The notes under the pieces are model-generated. The model worked only from the letters and a program-made list of their open reading frames with translations. It was not told the origin of the DNA and made no database searches. Positions 47,501 to 59,500 of a stretch of 64,000 bases of DNA are shown piece after piece. Numbering within the stretch: position 1 is the first letter of the stretch; each line of letters opens with the position of its first letter. Source of the DNA: Leidyana gryllorum EB-2025a (Eukaryota; Apicomplexa); assembly GCA_048772705.1 (NCBI GenBank), contig JBLWGC010000177.1, positions 93,710-157,709 on the forward strand, written 5' to 3'. The translations under genes were made by a program, and so were the position numbers.

Positions 47501-50500
47501 CGAGTTTCAGTAGTGGTCACTTCAGTGGTAGGCGGCTGCTCAGTGGTGATACCAGTAGACGTGGTGGTAGTGGGAGGCTCCTCAGTAGAAGTAGTGGTCG
47601 TCGGCGGTACTTCAGTGGAAGTAGTGGTAGTCGGAGGCTCCTCAGTAGAAGTAGTGGTCGTCGGCGGTACTTCAGTGGAAGTAGTGGTCGTCGGAGGCTC
47701 CTCAGTAGAAGTAGTGGTCGTCGGCGGTACTTCAGTGGAAGTAGTGGTAGTCGGAGGCTCCTCAGTAGAAGTGGTGGTCGTCGGCGGTACTTCAGTGGAA
47801 GTAGTGGTAGTCGGAGGCTCCTCAGTGGAAGTAGTGGTCGTCGGCGGTACTTCAGTGGAAGTAGTGGTCGTCGGCGGTACTTCAGTGGAAGTGGTGGTCG
47901 TCGGAGGCTCCTCAGTAGAAGTAGTGGTCGTCGGAGGCTCCTCAGTTGAAGTAGTGGTAGTGGGAGGCTCCTCAGTGGAAGTGGTGGTCGTCGGCGGTAC
48001 TTCAGTGGAAGTAGTGGTCGTCGGAGGCTCCTCAGTGGAAGTGGTGGTCGTCGGCGGTACTTCAGTGGAAGTGGTGGTCGTCGGCGGTACTTCAGTAGAA
48101 GTGGTGGTCGTCGGCGGTACTTCAGTTGAAGTAGTGGTCGTCGGAGGCTCCTCAGTAGAAGTGGTGGTCGTCGGAGGCTCCTCAGTAGAAGTAGTGGTCG
48201 TCGGCGGTACTTCAGTGGAAGTAGTGGTAGTGGGAGGCTCCTCAGTGGAAGTGGTAGTCGTCGGCGGTACTTCAGTGGAAGTAGTGGTAGTGGGAGGCTC
48301 CTCAGTGGAAGTAGTGGTCGTCGGAGGCTCCTCAGTGGAAGTGGTGGTCGTCGGCGGTACTTCAGTGGAAGTGGTGGTCGTCGGCGGTACTTCAGTAGAA
48401 GTGGTGGTCGTCGGCGGTACTTCAGTTGAAGTAGTGGTCGTCGGAGGCTCCTCAGTTGAAGTAGTGGTAGTGGGAGGCTCCTCAGTGGAAGTGGTGGTCG
48501 TCGGCGGTACTTCAGTGGAAGTAGTGGTCGTCGGAGGCTCCTCAGTGGAAGTGGTGGTCGTCGGCGGTACTTCAGTGGAAGTGGTGGTCGTCGGCGGTAC
48601 TTCAGTGGAAGTGGTGGTCGTCGGCGGTACTTCAGTACTGGGAGTGGGCTTGGGGGGCTGACGAGTTTCAGTAGTGGTCACTTCAGTGGTAGGCGGCTGC
48701 TCAGTGGTGATACCAGTAGACGTGGTGGTAGTCGGAGGCTCCTCAGTAGAAGTGGTGGTCGTCGGCGGTACTTCAGTGGAAGTAGTGGTCGTCGGAGGCT
48801 CCTCAGTAGAAGTAGTGGTCGTCGGAGGCTCCTCAGTTGAAGTAGTGGTTGTCGGCGGAACTTCAGTGGAAGTAGTGGTAGTGGGAGGCTCCTCAGTGGA
48901 AGTGGTAGTCGTCGGCGGTACTTCAGTGGAAGTAGTGGTAGTGGGAGGCTCCTCAGTGGAAGTGGTAGTCGTCGGCGGTACTTCAGTGGAAGTTGTGGTC
49001 GTCGGAGGCTCCTCAGTAGAAGTAGTGGTCGTCGGAGGCTCCTCAGTAGAAGTAGTGGTCGTCGGCGGAACTTCAGTGGAAGTAGTGGTAGTGGGAGGCT
49101 CCTCAGTGGAAGTGGTAGTCGTCGGCGGTACTTCAGTGGAAGTAGTGGTAGTGGGAGGCTCCTCAGTGGAAGTGGTGGTCGTCGGCGGTACTTCAGTGGA
49201 AGTAGTGGTCGTCGGAGGCTCCTCAGTGGAAGTGGTGGTCGTCGGCGGTACTTCAGTGGAAGTAGTGGTAGTCGGAGGCTCCTCAGTGGAAGTAGTGGTT
49301 GTCGGCGGAACTTCAGTGGAAGTGGTGGTCGTCGGCGGTACTTCAGTAGAAGTGGTGGTCGTCGGCGGTACTTCAGTTGAAGTAGTGGTCGTCGGAGGCT
49401 CCTCAGTAGAAGTGGTGGTCGTCGGAGGCTCCTCAGTAGAAGTAGTGGTCGTCGGCGGTACTTCAGTGGAAGTAGTGGTAGTGGGAGGCTCCTCAGTGGA
49501 AGTGGTAGTCGTCGGCGGTACTTCAGTGGAAGTAGTGGTAGTGGGAGGCTCCTCAGTGGAAGTAGTGGTCGTCGGAGGCTCCTCAGTGGAAGTGGTGGTC
49601 GTCGGCGGTACTTCAGTGGAAGTGGTGGTCGTCGGCGGTACTTCAGTGGAAGTGGTGGTCGTCGGCGGTACTTCAGTAGAAGTGGTGGTCGTCGGCGGTA
49701 CTTCAGTTGAAGTAGTGGTCGTCGGAGGCTCCTCAGTTGAAGTAGTGGTAGTGGGAGGCTCCTCAGTGGAAGTGGTGGTCGTCGGCGGTACTTCAGTGGA
49801 AGTAGTGGTCGTCGGAGGCTCCTCAGTGGAAGTGGTGGTCGTCGGCGGTACTTCAGTGGAAGTAGTGGTAGTCGGAGGCTCCTCAGTGGAAGTGGTGGTC
49901 GTCGGCGGTACTTCAGTGGAAGTAGTGGTAGTCGGAGGCTCCTCAGTGGAAGTAGTGGTTGTCGGCGGAACTTCAGTGGAAGTGGTGGTCGTCGGCGGTA
50001 CTTCAGTGGAAGTGGTGGTCGTCGGCGGTACTTCAGTACTGGGAGTGGGCTTGGGGGGCTGACGAGTTTCAGTAGTGGTCACTTCAGTGGTAGGCGGCTG
50101 CTCAGTGGTGATACCAGTAGACGTGGTGGTAGTCGGAGGCTCCTCAGTAGAAGTGGTGGTCGTCGGCGGTACTTCAGTGGAAGTAGTGGTCGTCGGAGGC
50201 TCCTCAGTGGAAGTAGTGGTTGTCGGCGGAACTTCAGTGGAAGTGGTGGTCGTCGGCGGTACTTCAGTGGAAGTGGTGGTCGTCGGCGGTACTTCAGTGG
50301 AAGTAGTGGTAGTCGGAGGCTCCTCAGTAGAAGTAGTGGTCGTCGGCGGTACTTCAGTGGAAGTAGTGGTCGTCGGAGGCTCCTCAGTGGAAGTGGTGGT
50401 CGTCGGCGGTACTTCAGTGGAAGTGGTGGTCGTGGGCGGTACTTCAGTGGAAGTAGTGGTCGTCGGCGGTACTTCAGTGGAAGTGGTGGTCGTCGGCGGT

Positions 50501-53500
50501 ACTTCAGTAGAAGTGGTGGTCGTCGGCGGTACTTCAGTTGAAGTAGTGGTCGTCGGAGGCTCCTCAGTTGAAGTAGTGGTAGTGGGAGGCTCCTCAGTGG
50601 AAGTGGTGGTCGTCGGCGGTACTTCAGTGGAAGTAGTGGTCGTCGGCGGTACTTCAGTGGAAGTGGTGGTCGTCGGAGGCTCCTCAGTAGAAGTAGTGGT
50701 CGTCGGAGGCTCCTCAGTGGAAGTGGTAGTCGTCGGCGGTACTTCAGTGGAAGTAGTGGTAGTGGGAGGCTCCTCAGTGGAAGTGGTAGTCGTCGGCGGT
50801 ACTTCAGTGGAAGTTGTGGTCGTCGGAGGCTCCTCAGTGGAAGTGGTGGTCGTCGGCGGTACTTCAGTGGAAGTAGTGGTCGTCGGAGGCTCCTCAGTGG
50901 AAGTAGTGGTCGTCGGAGGCTCCTCAGTGGAAGTGGTGGTCGTCGGCGGTACTTCAGTGGAAGTGGTGGTCGTGGGCGGTACTTCAGTGGAAGTAGTGGT
51001 CGTCGGCGGTACTTCAGTGGAAGTAGTGGTTGTCGGCGGAACTTCAGTGGAAGTGGTGGTCGTCGGCGGTACTTCAGTGGAAGTGGTGGTCGTCGGCGGT
51101 ACTTCAGTGGAAGTAGTGGTAGTCGGAGGCTCCTCAGTAGAAGTAGTGGTCGTCGGCGGTACTTCAGTGGAAGTAGTGGTCGTCGGAGGCTCCTCAGTGG
51201 AAGTAGTGGTCGTCGGAGGCTCCTCAGTGGAAGTGGTGGTCGTCGGCGGTACTTCAGTGGAAGTGGTGGTCGTCGGCGGTACTTCAGTGGAAGTGGTGGT
51301 CGTCGGCGGTACTTCAGTAGAAGTGGTGGTCGTCGGCGGTACTTCAGTTGAAGTAGTGGTCGTCGGAGGCTCCTCAGTTGAAGTAGTGGTAGTGGGAGGC
51401 TCCTCAGTGGAAGTGGTGGTCGTCGGCGGTACTTCAGTGGAAGTAGTGGTCGTCGGAGGCTCCTCAGTGGAAGTGGTGGTCGTCGGCGGTACTTCAGTGG
51501 AAGTAGTGGTAGTGGGAGGCTCCTCAGTGGAAGTGGTAGTCGTCGGCGGTACTTCAGTGGAAGTAGTGGTAGTGGGAGGCTCCTCAGTGGAAGTGGTAGT
51601 CGTCGGCGGTACTTCAGTGGAAGTTGTGGTCGTCGGAGGCTCCTCAGTAGAAGTAGTGGTCGTCGGAGGCTCCTCAGTAGAAGTAGTGGTCGTCGGCGGA
51701 ACTTCAGTGGAAGTAGTGGTAGTGGGAGGCTCCTCAGTGGAAGTGGTAGTCGTCGGCGGTACTTCAGTGGAAGTAGTGGTAGTGGGAGGCTCCTCAGTGG
51801 AAGTGGTGGTCGTCGGCGGTACTTCAGTGGAAGTAGTGGTCGTCGGAGGCTCCTCAGTGGAAGTGGTGGTCGTCGGCGGTACTTCAGTGGAAGTAGTGGT
51901 AGTCGGAGGCTCCTCAGTGGAAGTAGTGGTTGTCGGCGGAACTTCAGTGGAAGTGGTGGTCGTCGGAGGCTCCTCAGTGGAAGTGGTGGTCGTCGGCGGT
52001 ACTTCAGTGGAAGTAGTGGTAGTCGGAGGCTCCTCAGTGGAAGTAGTGGTTGTCGGCGGAACTTCAGTGGAAGTGGTGGTCGTCGGCGGTACTTCAGTGG
52101 AAGTGGTGGTCGTCGGCGGTACTTCAGTGGAAGTAGTGGTAGTCGGAGGCTCCTCAGTAGAAGTAGTGGTCGTCGGCGGTACTTCAGTGGAAGTAGTGGT
52201 CGTCGGAGGCTCCTCAGTGGAAGTGGTGGTCGTCGGCGGTACTTCAGTGGAAGTGGTGGTCGTGGGCGGTACTTCAGTGGAAGTAGTGGTCGTCGGCGGT
52301 ACTTCAGTGGAAGTGGTGGTCGTCGGAGGCTCCTCAGTAGAAGTAGTGGTCGTCGGAGGCTCCTCAGTTGAAGTAGTGGTCGTCGGCGGTACTTCAGTGG
52401 AAGTAGTGGTAGTCGGCGGTACTTCAGTACTGGGAGTGGGCTTGGGGGGCTGACGAGTTTCAGTAGTGGTCACTTCAGTGGTAGGCGGCTGCTCAGTGGT
52501 GATACCAGTAGACGTGGTGGTAGTCGGAGGCTCCTCAGTAGAAGTGGTGGTCGTCGGCGGTACTTCAGTGGAAGTAGTGGTCGTCGGAGGCTCCTCAGTA
52601 GAAGTAGTGGTCGTCGGAGGCTCCTCAGTTGAAGTAGTGGTAGTGGGAGGCTCCTCAGTGGAAGTGGTGGTCGTCGGCGGTACTTCAGTGGAAGTAGTGG
52701 TCGTCGGAGGCTCCTCAGTGGAAGTGGTGGTCGTCGGCGGTACTTCAGTGGAAGTAGTGGTAGTCGGAGGCTCCTCAGTGGAAGTAGTGGTCGTCGGCGG
52801 TACTTCAGTGGAAGTAGTGGTAGTCGGAGGCTCCTCAGTAGAAGCAGTGGTCGTCGGCGGTACTTCAGTGGAAGTGGTGGTCGTCGGAGGCTCCTCAGTA
52901 GAAGTAGTGGTCGTCGGCGGTACTTCAGTGGAAGTAGTGGTCGTCGGAGGCTCCTCAGTAGAAGTAGTGGTCGTCGGCGGTACTTCAGTGGAAGTGGTGG
53001 TCGTCGGCGGTACTTCAGTGGAAGTAGTGGTCGTCGGAGGCTCCTCAGTAGAAGTAGTGGTCGTCGGCGGTACTTCAGTGGAAGTGGTGGTCGTCGGCGG
53101 TACTTCAGTACTGGGAGTGGGCTTGGGGGGCTGACGAGTTTCAGTAGTGGTCACTTCAGTGGTAGGCGGCTGCTCAGTGGTGATACCAGTAGACGTGGTG
53201 GTAGTCGGAGGCTCCTCAGTAGAAGTGGTGGTCGTCGGCGGTACTTCAGTGGAAGTAGTGGTCGTCGGAGGCTCCTCAGTAGAAGTAGTGGTCGTCGGAG
53301 GCTCCTCAGTTGAAGTAGTGGTCGTCGGCGGTACTTCAGTGGAAGTGGTGGTCGTCGGCGGTACTTCAGTGGAAGTAGTGGTAGTCGGAGGCTCCTCAGT
53401 AGAAGCAGTGGTCGTCGGCGGTACTTCAGTGGAAGTGGTGGTCGTCGGAGGCTCCTCAGTAGAAGTAGTGGTCGTCGGCGGTACTTCAGTGGAAGTAGTG

Positions 53501-56500
53501 GTCGTCGGAGGCTCCTCAGTAGAAGTAGTGGTCGTCGGCGGTACTTCAGTGGAAGTGGTGGTCGTCGGCGGTACTTCAGTACTGGGAGTGGGCTTGGGGG
53601 GCTGACGAGTTTCAGTAGTGGTCACTTCAGTGGTAGGCGGCTGCTCAGTGGTGATACCAGTAGACGTGGTGGTAGTCGGAGGCTCCTCAGTAGAAGTGGT
53701 GGTCGTCGGCGGTACTTCAGTGGAAGTGGTGGTCGTCGGAGGCTCCTCAGTAGAAGTAGTGGTCGTCGGCGGTACTTCAGTGGAAGTGGTGGTCGTCGGA
53801 GGCTCCTCAGTAGAAGTAGTGGTCGTCGGCGGTACTTCAGTGGAAGTGGTGGTCGTCGGCGGCTCCTCAGTAGAAGTAGTGGTCGTCGGCGGTACTTCAG
53901 TGGAAGTAGTGGTCGTCGGAGGCTCCTCAGTAGAAGTAGTGGTAGTCGGAGGCTCCTCAGTGGAAGTAGTGGTCGTCGGAGGCTCCTCAGTGGAAGTAGT
54001 GGTCGTCGGCGGTACTTCAGTGGAAGTTGTGGTCGTCGGCGGTACTTCAGTAGAAGTTGTGGTCGTCGGCGGCTCCTCAGTAGAAGTAGTGGTCGTCGGC
54101 GGAACTTCAGTGGAAGTGGTGGTCGTCGGCGGAACTTCAGTGGAAGTAGTGGTAGTCGGAGGCTCCTCAGTGGAAGTGGTGGTAGTGGGAGGCTCCTCAG
54201 TAGAAGTAGTGGTCGTCGGCGGAACTTCAGTGGAAGTAGTGGTCGTCGGCGGTACTTCAGTGGAAGTTGTGGTCGTCGGCGGAACTTCAGTGGAAGTAGT
54301 GGTCGTCGGCGGCTCCTCAGTAGAAGTAGTGGTCGTCGGCGGTACTTCAGTGGAAGTGGTGGTAGTGGGAGGCTCCTCAGTAGAAGTAGTGGTCGTCGGC
54401 GGTACTTCAGTGGAAGTGGTGGTCGTCGGCGGCTCCTCAGTAGAAGTAGTGGTCGTCGGCGGTACTTCAGTGGAAGTTGTGGTCGTCGGCGGAACTTCAG
54501 TGGAAGTAGTGGTAGTCGGAGGCTCCTCAGTGGAAGTAGTGGTCGTCGGAGGCTCCTCAGTGGAAGTAGTGGTCGTCGGCGGTACTTCAGTGGAAGTTGT
54601 GGTCGTCGGCGGAACTTCAGTGGAAGTAGTGGTAGTCGGAGGCTCCTCAGTGGAAGTAGTGGTCGTCGGCGGCTCCTCAGTAGAAGTAGTGGTCGTCGGC
54701 GGTACTTCAGTGGAAGTTGTGGTCGTCGGCGGAACTTCAGTGGAAGTGGTGGTAGTCGGAGGCTCCTCAGTGGAAGTGGTGGTCGTCGGCGGCTCCTCAG
54801 TAGAAGTAGTGGTCGTCGGCGGTACTTCAGTGGAAGTAGTGGTCGTCGGAGGCTCCTCAGTAGAAGTAGTGGTAGTCGGAGGCTCCTCAGTAGAAGTAGT
54901 GGTCGTCGGAGGCTCCTCAGTGGAAGTAGTGGTCGTCGGCGGTACTTCAGTAGAAGTTGTGGTCGTCGGCGGCTCCTCAGTAGAAGTAGTGGTCGTCGGC
55001 GGAACTTCAGTGGAAGTAGTGGTAGTCGGAGGCTCCTCAGTGGAAGTGGTGGTAGTGGGAGGCTCCTCAGTAGAAGTAGTGGTCGTCGGCGGTACTTCAG
55101 TGGAAGTGGTGGTCGTCGGCGGAACTTCAGTGGAAGTAGTGGTAGTCGGAGGCTCCTCAGTGGAAGTGGTGGTAGTGGGAGGCTCCTCAGTAGAAGTAGT
55201 GGTCGTCGGCGGAACTTCAGTGGAAGTGGTGGTCGTCGGCGGAACTTCAGTGGAAGTAGTGGTAGTCGGAGGCTCCTCAGTGGAAGTGGTGGTAGTGGGA
55301 GGCTCCTCAGTAGAAGTAGTGGTCGTCGGCGGAACTTCAGTGGAAGTAGTGGTAGTGGGAGGCTCCTCAGTGGAAGTGGTGGTCGTCGGTGGTACTTCAG
55401 TGGAACTGGTGGTCGTCGGAGGCTCCTCAGTAGAAGTAGTGGTCGTCGGCGGTACTTCAGTGGAAGTGGTGGTCGTCGGAGGCTCCTCAGTAGAGGTAGT
55501 GGTCGTCGGAGGTACTTCAGTGGAAGTGGTGGTCGTCGGCGGTACTTCAGTACTGGGAGTGGGCTTGGGGGGCTGACGAGTTTCAGTAGTGGTCACTTCA
55601 GTGGTAGGCGGCTGCTCAGTGGTGATACCAGTAGACATGGTGGTAGTGGGAGGCTCCTCAGTGGAAGTGGTGGTCGTCGGCGGTACTTCAGTGGAAGTAG
55701 TGGTAGTCGGAGGCTCCTCAGTGGAAGTGGTGGTCGTCGGCGGTACTTCAGTGGAAGTGGTGGTCGTCGGCGGTACTTCAGTACTGGGAGTGGGCTTGGG
55801 GGGCTGACGAGTTTCAGTAGTGGTCACTTCAGTGGTAGGCGGCTGCTCAGTGGTGATACCAGTAGACGTGGTGGTAGTGGGAGGCTCCTCAGTAGAAGTA
55901 GTGGTCGTCGGCGGTACTTCAGTGGAAGTAGTGGTAGTCGGAGGCTCCTCAGTGGAAGTGGTGGTCGTCGGCGGTACTTCAGTGGAAGTAGTGGTAGTCG
56001 GAGGCTCCTCAGTGGAAGTGGTGGTAGTCGGCGGTACTTCAGTGGAAGTAGTGGTCGTCGGAGGCTCCTCAGTAGAAGTAGTGGTCGTCGGCGGTACTTC
56101 AGTGGAAGTGGTGGTCGTCGGCGGCTCCTCAGTAGAGGTAGTGGTCGTCGGAGGTACTTCAGTGGAAGTAGTGGTAGTCGGAGGCTCCTCAGTAGAAGTA
56201 GTGGTCGTCGGCGGTACTTCAGTGGAAGTAGTGGTAGTGGGAGGCTCCTCAGTGGAAGTGGTGGTCGTCGGTGGTACTTCAGTGGAACTGGTGGTCGTCG
56301 GAGGCTCCTCAGTAGAAGTAGTGGTCGTCGGCGGTACTTCAGTGGAAGTGGTGGTCGTCGGAGGCTCCTCAGTAGAGGTAGTGGTCGTCGGAGGTACTTC
56401 AGTGGAAGTGGTGGTCGTCGGCGGTACTTCAGTACTGGGAGTGGGCTTGGGGGGCTGACGAGTTTCAGTAGTGGTCACTTCAGTGGTAGGCGGCTGCTCA

Positions 56501-59500
56501 GTGGTGATACCAGTAGACATGGTGGTAGTGGGAGGCTCCTCAGTGGAAGTGGTGGTCGTCGGCGGTACTTCAGTGGAAGTAGTGGTCGTCGGAGGCTCCT
56601 CAGTAGAAGTAGTGGTCGTCGGCGGTACTTCAGTGGAAGTAGTGGTCGTCGGAGGCTCCTCAGTAGAAGTAGTGGTCGTCGGCGGTACTTCAGTGGAAGT
56701 GGTGGTCGTCGGCGGCTCCTCAGTAGAAGTAGTGGTCGTCGGCGGTACTTCAGTGGAAGTAGTGGTAGTCGGAGGCTCCTCAGTAGAAGTAGTGGTCGTC
56801 GGCGGTACTTCAGTGGAAGTAGTGGTCGTCGGCGGCTCCTCAGTGGAAGTGGTGGTAGTCGGAGGCTCCTCAGTGGAAGTGGTGGTCGTCGGCGGCTCCT
56901 CAGTGGAAGTGGTGGTAGTCGGAGGCTCCTCAGTGGAGGTAGTGGTCGTCGGCGGTACTTCAGTACTGGGAGTGGGCTTGGGGGGCTGACGAGTTTCAGT
57001 AGTGGTCACTTCAGTGGTAGGCGGCTGCTCAGTGGTGATACCAGTAGACGTGGTGGTAGTGGGAGGCTCCTCAGTAGAAGTAGTGGTCGTCGGCGGTACT
57101 TCAGTGGAAGTAGTGGTCGTCGGAGGCTCCTCAGTTGAAGTGGTGGTCGTCGGCGGTACTTCAGTGGAAGTAGTGGTCGTCGGAGGCTCCTCAGTGGAAG
57201 TGGTGGTCGTCGGCGGTACTTCAGTGGAAGTAGTGGTCGTCGGAGGCTCCTCAGTGGAAGTTGTGGTCGTCGGCGGAACTTCAGTAGAAGTAGTGGTCGT
57301 CGGCGGTACTTCAGTGGAAGTGGTGGTCGTCGGCGGTACTTCAGTGGAAGTGGTGGTCGTCGGCGGTACTTCAGTGGAAGTAGTGGTAGTCGGAGGCTCC
57401 TCAGTAGAAGTGGTGGTCGTCGGAGGCTCCTCAGTAGAAGTGGTGGTCGTCGGAGGCTCCTCAGTGGAAGTCGTGGTAGTCGGAGGCTCCTCAGTAGAGG
57501 TAGTGGTCGTCGGAGGTACTTCAGTGGAAGTAGTGGTCGTCGGAGGCTCCTCAGTGGAAGTAGTGGTTGTCGGAGGCACTTCAGTGGAAGTAGTGGTAGT
57601 CGGAGGCATTTCAGTGGAAGTAGTGGTAGTCGGCGGTACTTCAGTGGAAGTAGTGGTTGTCGGCGGTACTTCAGTGGAAGTGGTGGTCGTCGGCGGTACT
57701 TCAGTGGAAGTGGTGGTCGTCGGCGGCTCCTCAGTGGAAGTAGTGGTCGTCGGAGGCACTTCAGTGGAAGTGGTGGTCGTCGGCGGTACTTCAGTGGAAG
57801 TGGTGGTAGTCGGAGGCTCCTCAGTGGAAGTGGTGGTCGTCGGCGGCTCCTCAGTGGAAGTGGTGGTAGTCGGAGGCTCCTCAGTGGAGGTAGTGGTCGT
57901 CGGCGGTACTTCAGTACTGGGAGTGGGCTTGGGGGGCTGACGAGTTTCAGTAGTGGTCACTTCAGTGGTAGGCGGCTGCTCAGTGGTGATACCAGTAGAC
58001 GTGGTGGTAGTGGGAGGCTCCTCAGTAGAAGTAGTGGTCGTCGGCGGTACTTCAGTGGAAGTAGTGGTAGTCGGAGGCTCCTCAGTGGAAGTAGTGGTCG
58101 TCGGCGGTACTTCAGTGGAAGTAGTGGTCGTCGGCGGTACTTCAGTGGAAGTAGTGGTAGTCGGAGGCTCCTCAGTGGAAGTAGTGGTTGTCGGCGGAAC
58201 TTCAGTGGAAGTGGTGGTTGTCGGCGGTACTTCAGTGGAAGTGGTGGTCGTCGGCGGTACTTCAGTGGAAGTGGTGGTCGTCGGCGGTACTTCAGTGGAA
58301 GTAGTGGTAGTCGGAGGCTCCTCAGTGGAAGTGGTGGTAGTCGGCGGTACTTCAGTGGAAGTAGTGGTCGTCGGAGGCTCCTCAGTAGAAGTAGTGGTCG
58401 TCGGCGGTACTTCAGTGGAAGTAGTGGTCGTCGGAGGCTCCTCAGTGGAAGTGGTGGTCGTCGGCGGTACTTCAGTGGAAGTAGTGGTCGTCGGAGGCTC
58501 CTCAGTAGAAGTAGTGGTCGTCGGCGGTACTTCAGTGGAAGTGGTGGTCGTCGGCGGTACTTCAGTGGAAGTGGTAGTCGGAGGCTCCTCAGTGGAAGTG
58601 GTGGTAGTGGGAGGCTCCTCAGTGGAAGTGGTGGTCGTCGGAGGTACTTCAGTGGAAGTAGTGGTCGTCGGCGGTACCTCAGTGGAAGTAGTGGTCGTCG
58701 GAGGTACTTCAGTGGAAGTGGTGGTAGTGGGAGGCTCCTCAGTGGAAGTGGTGGTAGTCGGCGGTACTTCAGTGGAAGTAGTCGTCGTCGGCGGTACTTC
58801 AGTGGAAGTAGTGGTAGTCGGCGGTACTTCAGTGGAAGTAGTGGTCGTCGGCGGCTCCTCAGTGGAAGTGGTGGTCGTCGGCGGTACTTCAGTACTGGGA
58901 GTGGGCTTGGGGGGCTGACGAGTTTCAGTAGTGGTCACTTCAGTGGTAGGCGGCTGCTCAGTGGTGATACCAGTAGACGTGGTGGTAGTCGGAGGCTCCT
59001 CAGTGGAAGTGGTGGTAGTCGGAGGCTCCTCAGTAGAGGTAGGTGGCTCAGCTGTCGAAGAAATCTCCTCGCTCGACTCCATCGAGACAGCCGTTGTGCT
59101 GGAGTCTTCCGTTTCCATCGAGAGAGTCACAGTAGTGTATGAAGCAGTGCTGTCATCTGGCGAGGTGATGAAAACAGTCGTGGTGGTGGGAACATCGTCG
59201 GAGCCAGCTGGGATCTCGGTGAGATCAGTGGTTAAAACAATACCAGTTGTAGTCGACGTGGTCACACCCGTCACCGTAGATGTAGTCGTGAGCTCAGAAA
59301 TGGTGGAGATAGTGGTAGTCGGAGGCTCCTCAGTAGAGGTAGTGCTCGTCGGCGGTACTTCAGTGGAAGTGGTGGTCGTCGGCGGTACTTCAGTGGAAGT
59401 GGTGGTCGTCGGCGGTACTTCAGTGGAAGTGGTGGTCGTCGGAGGCTCCTCAGTGGAAGTGGTGGTCGTCGGAGGCTCCTCAGTGGAAGTGGTGGTCGTC

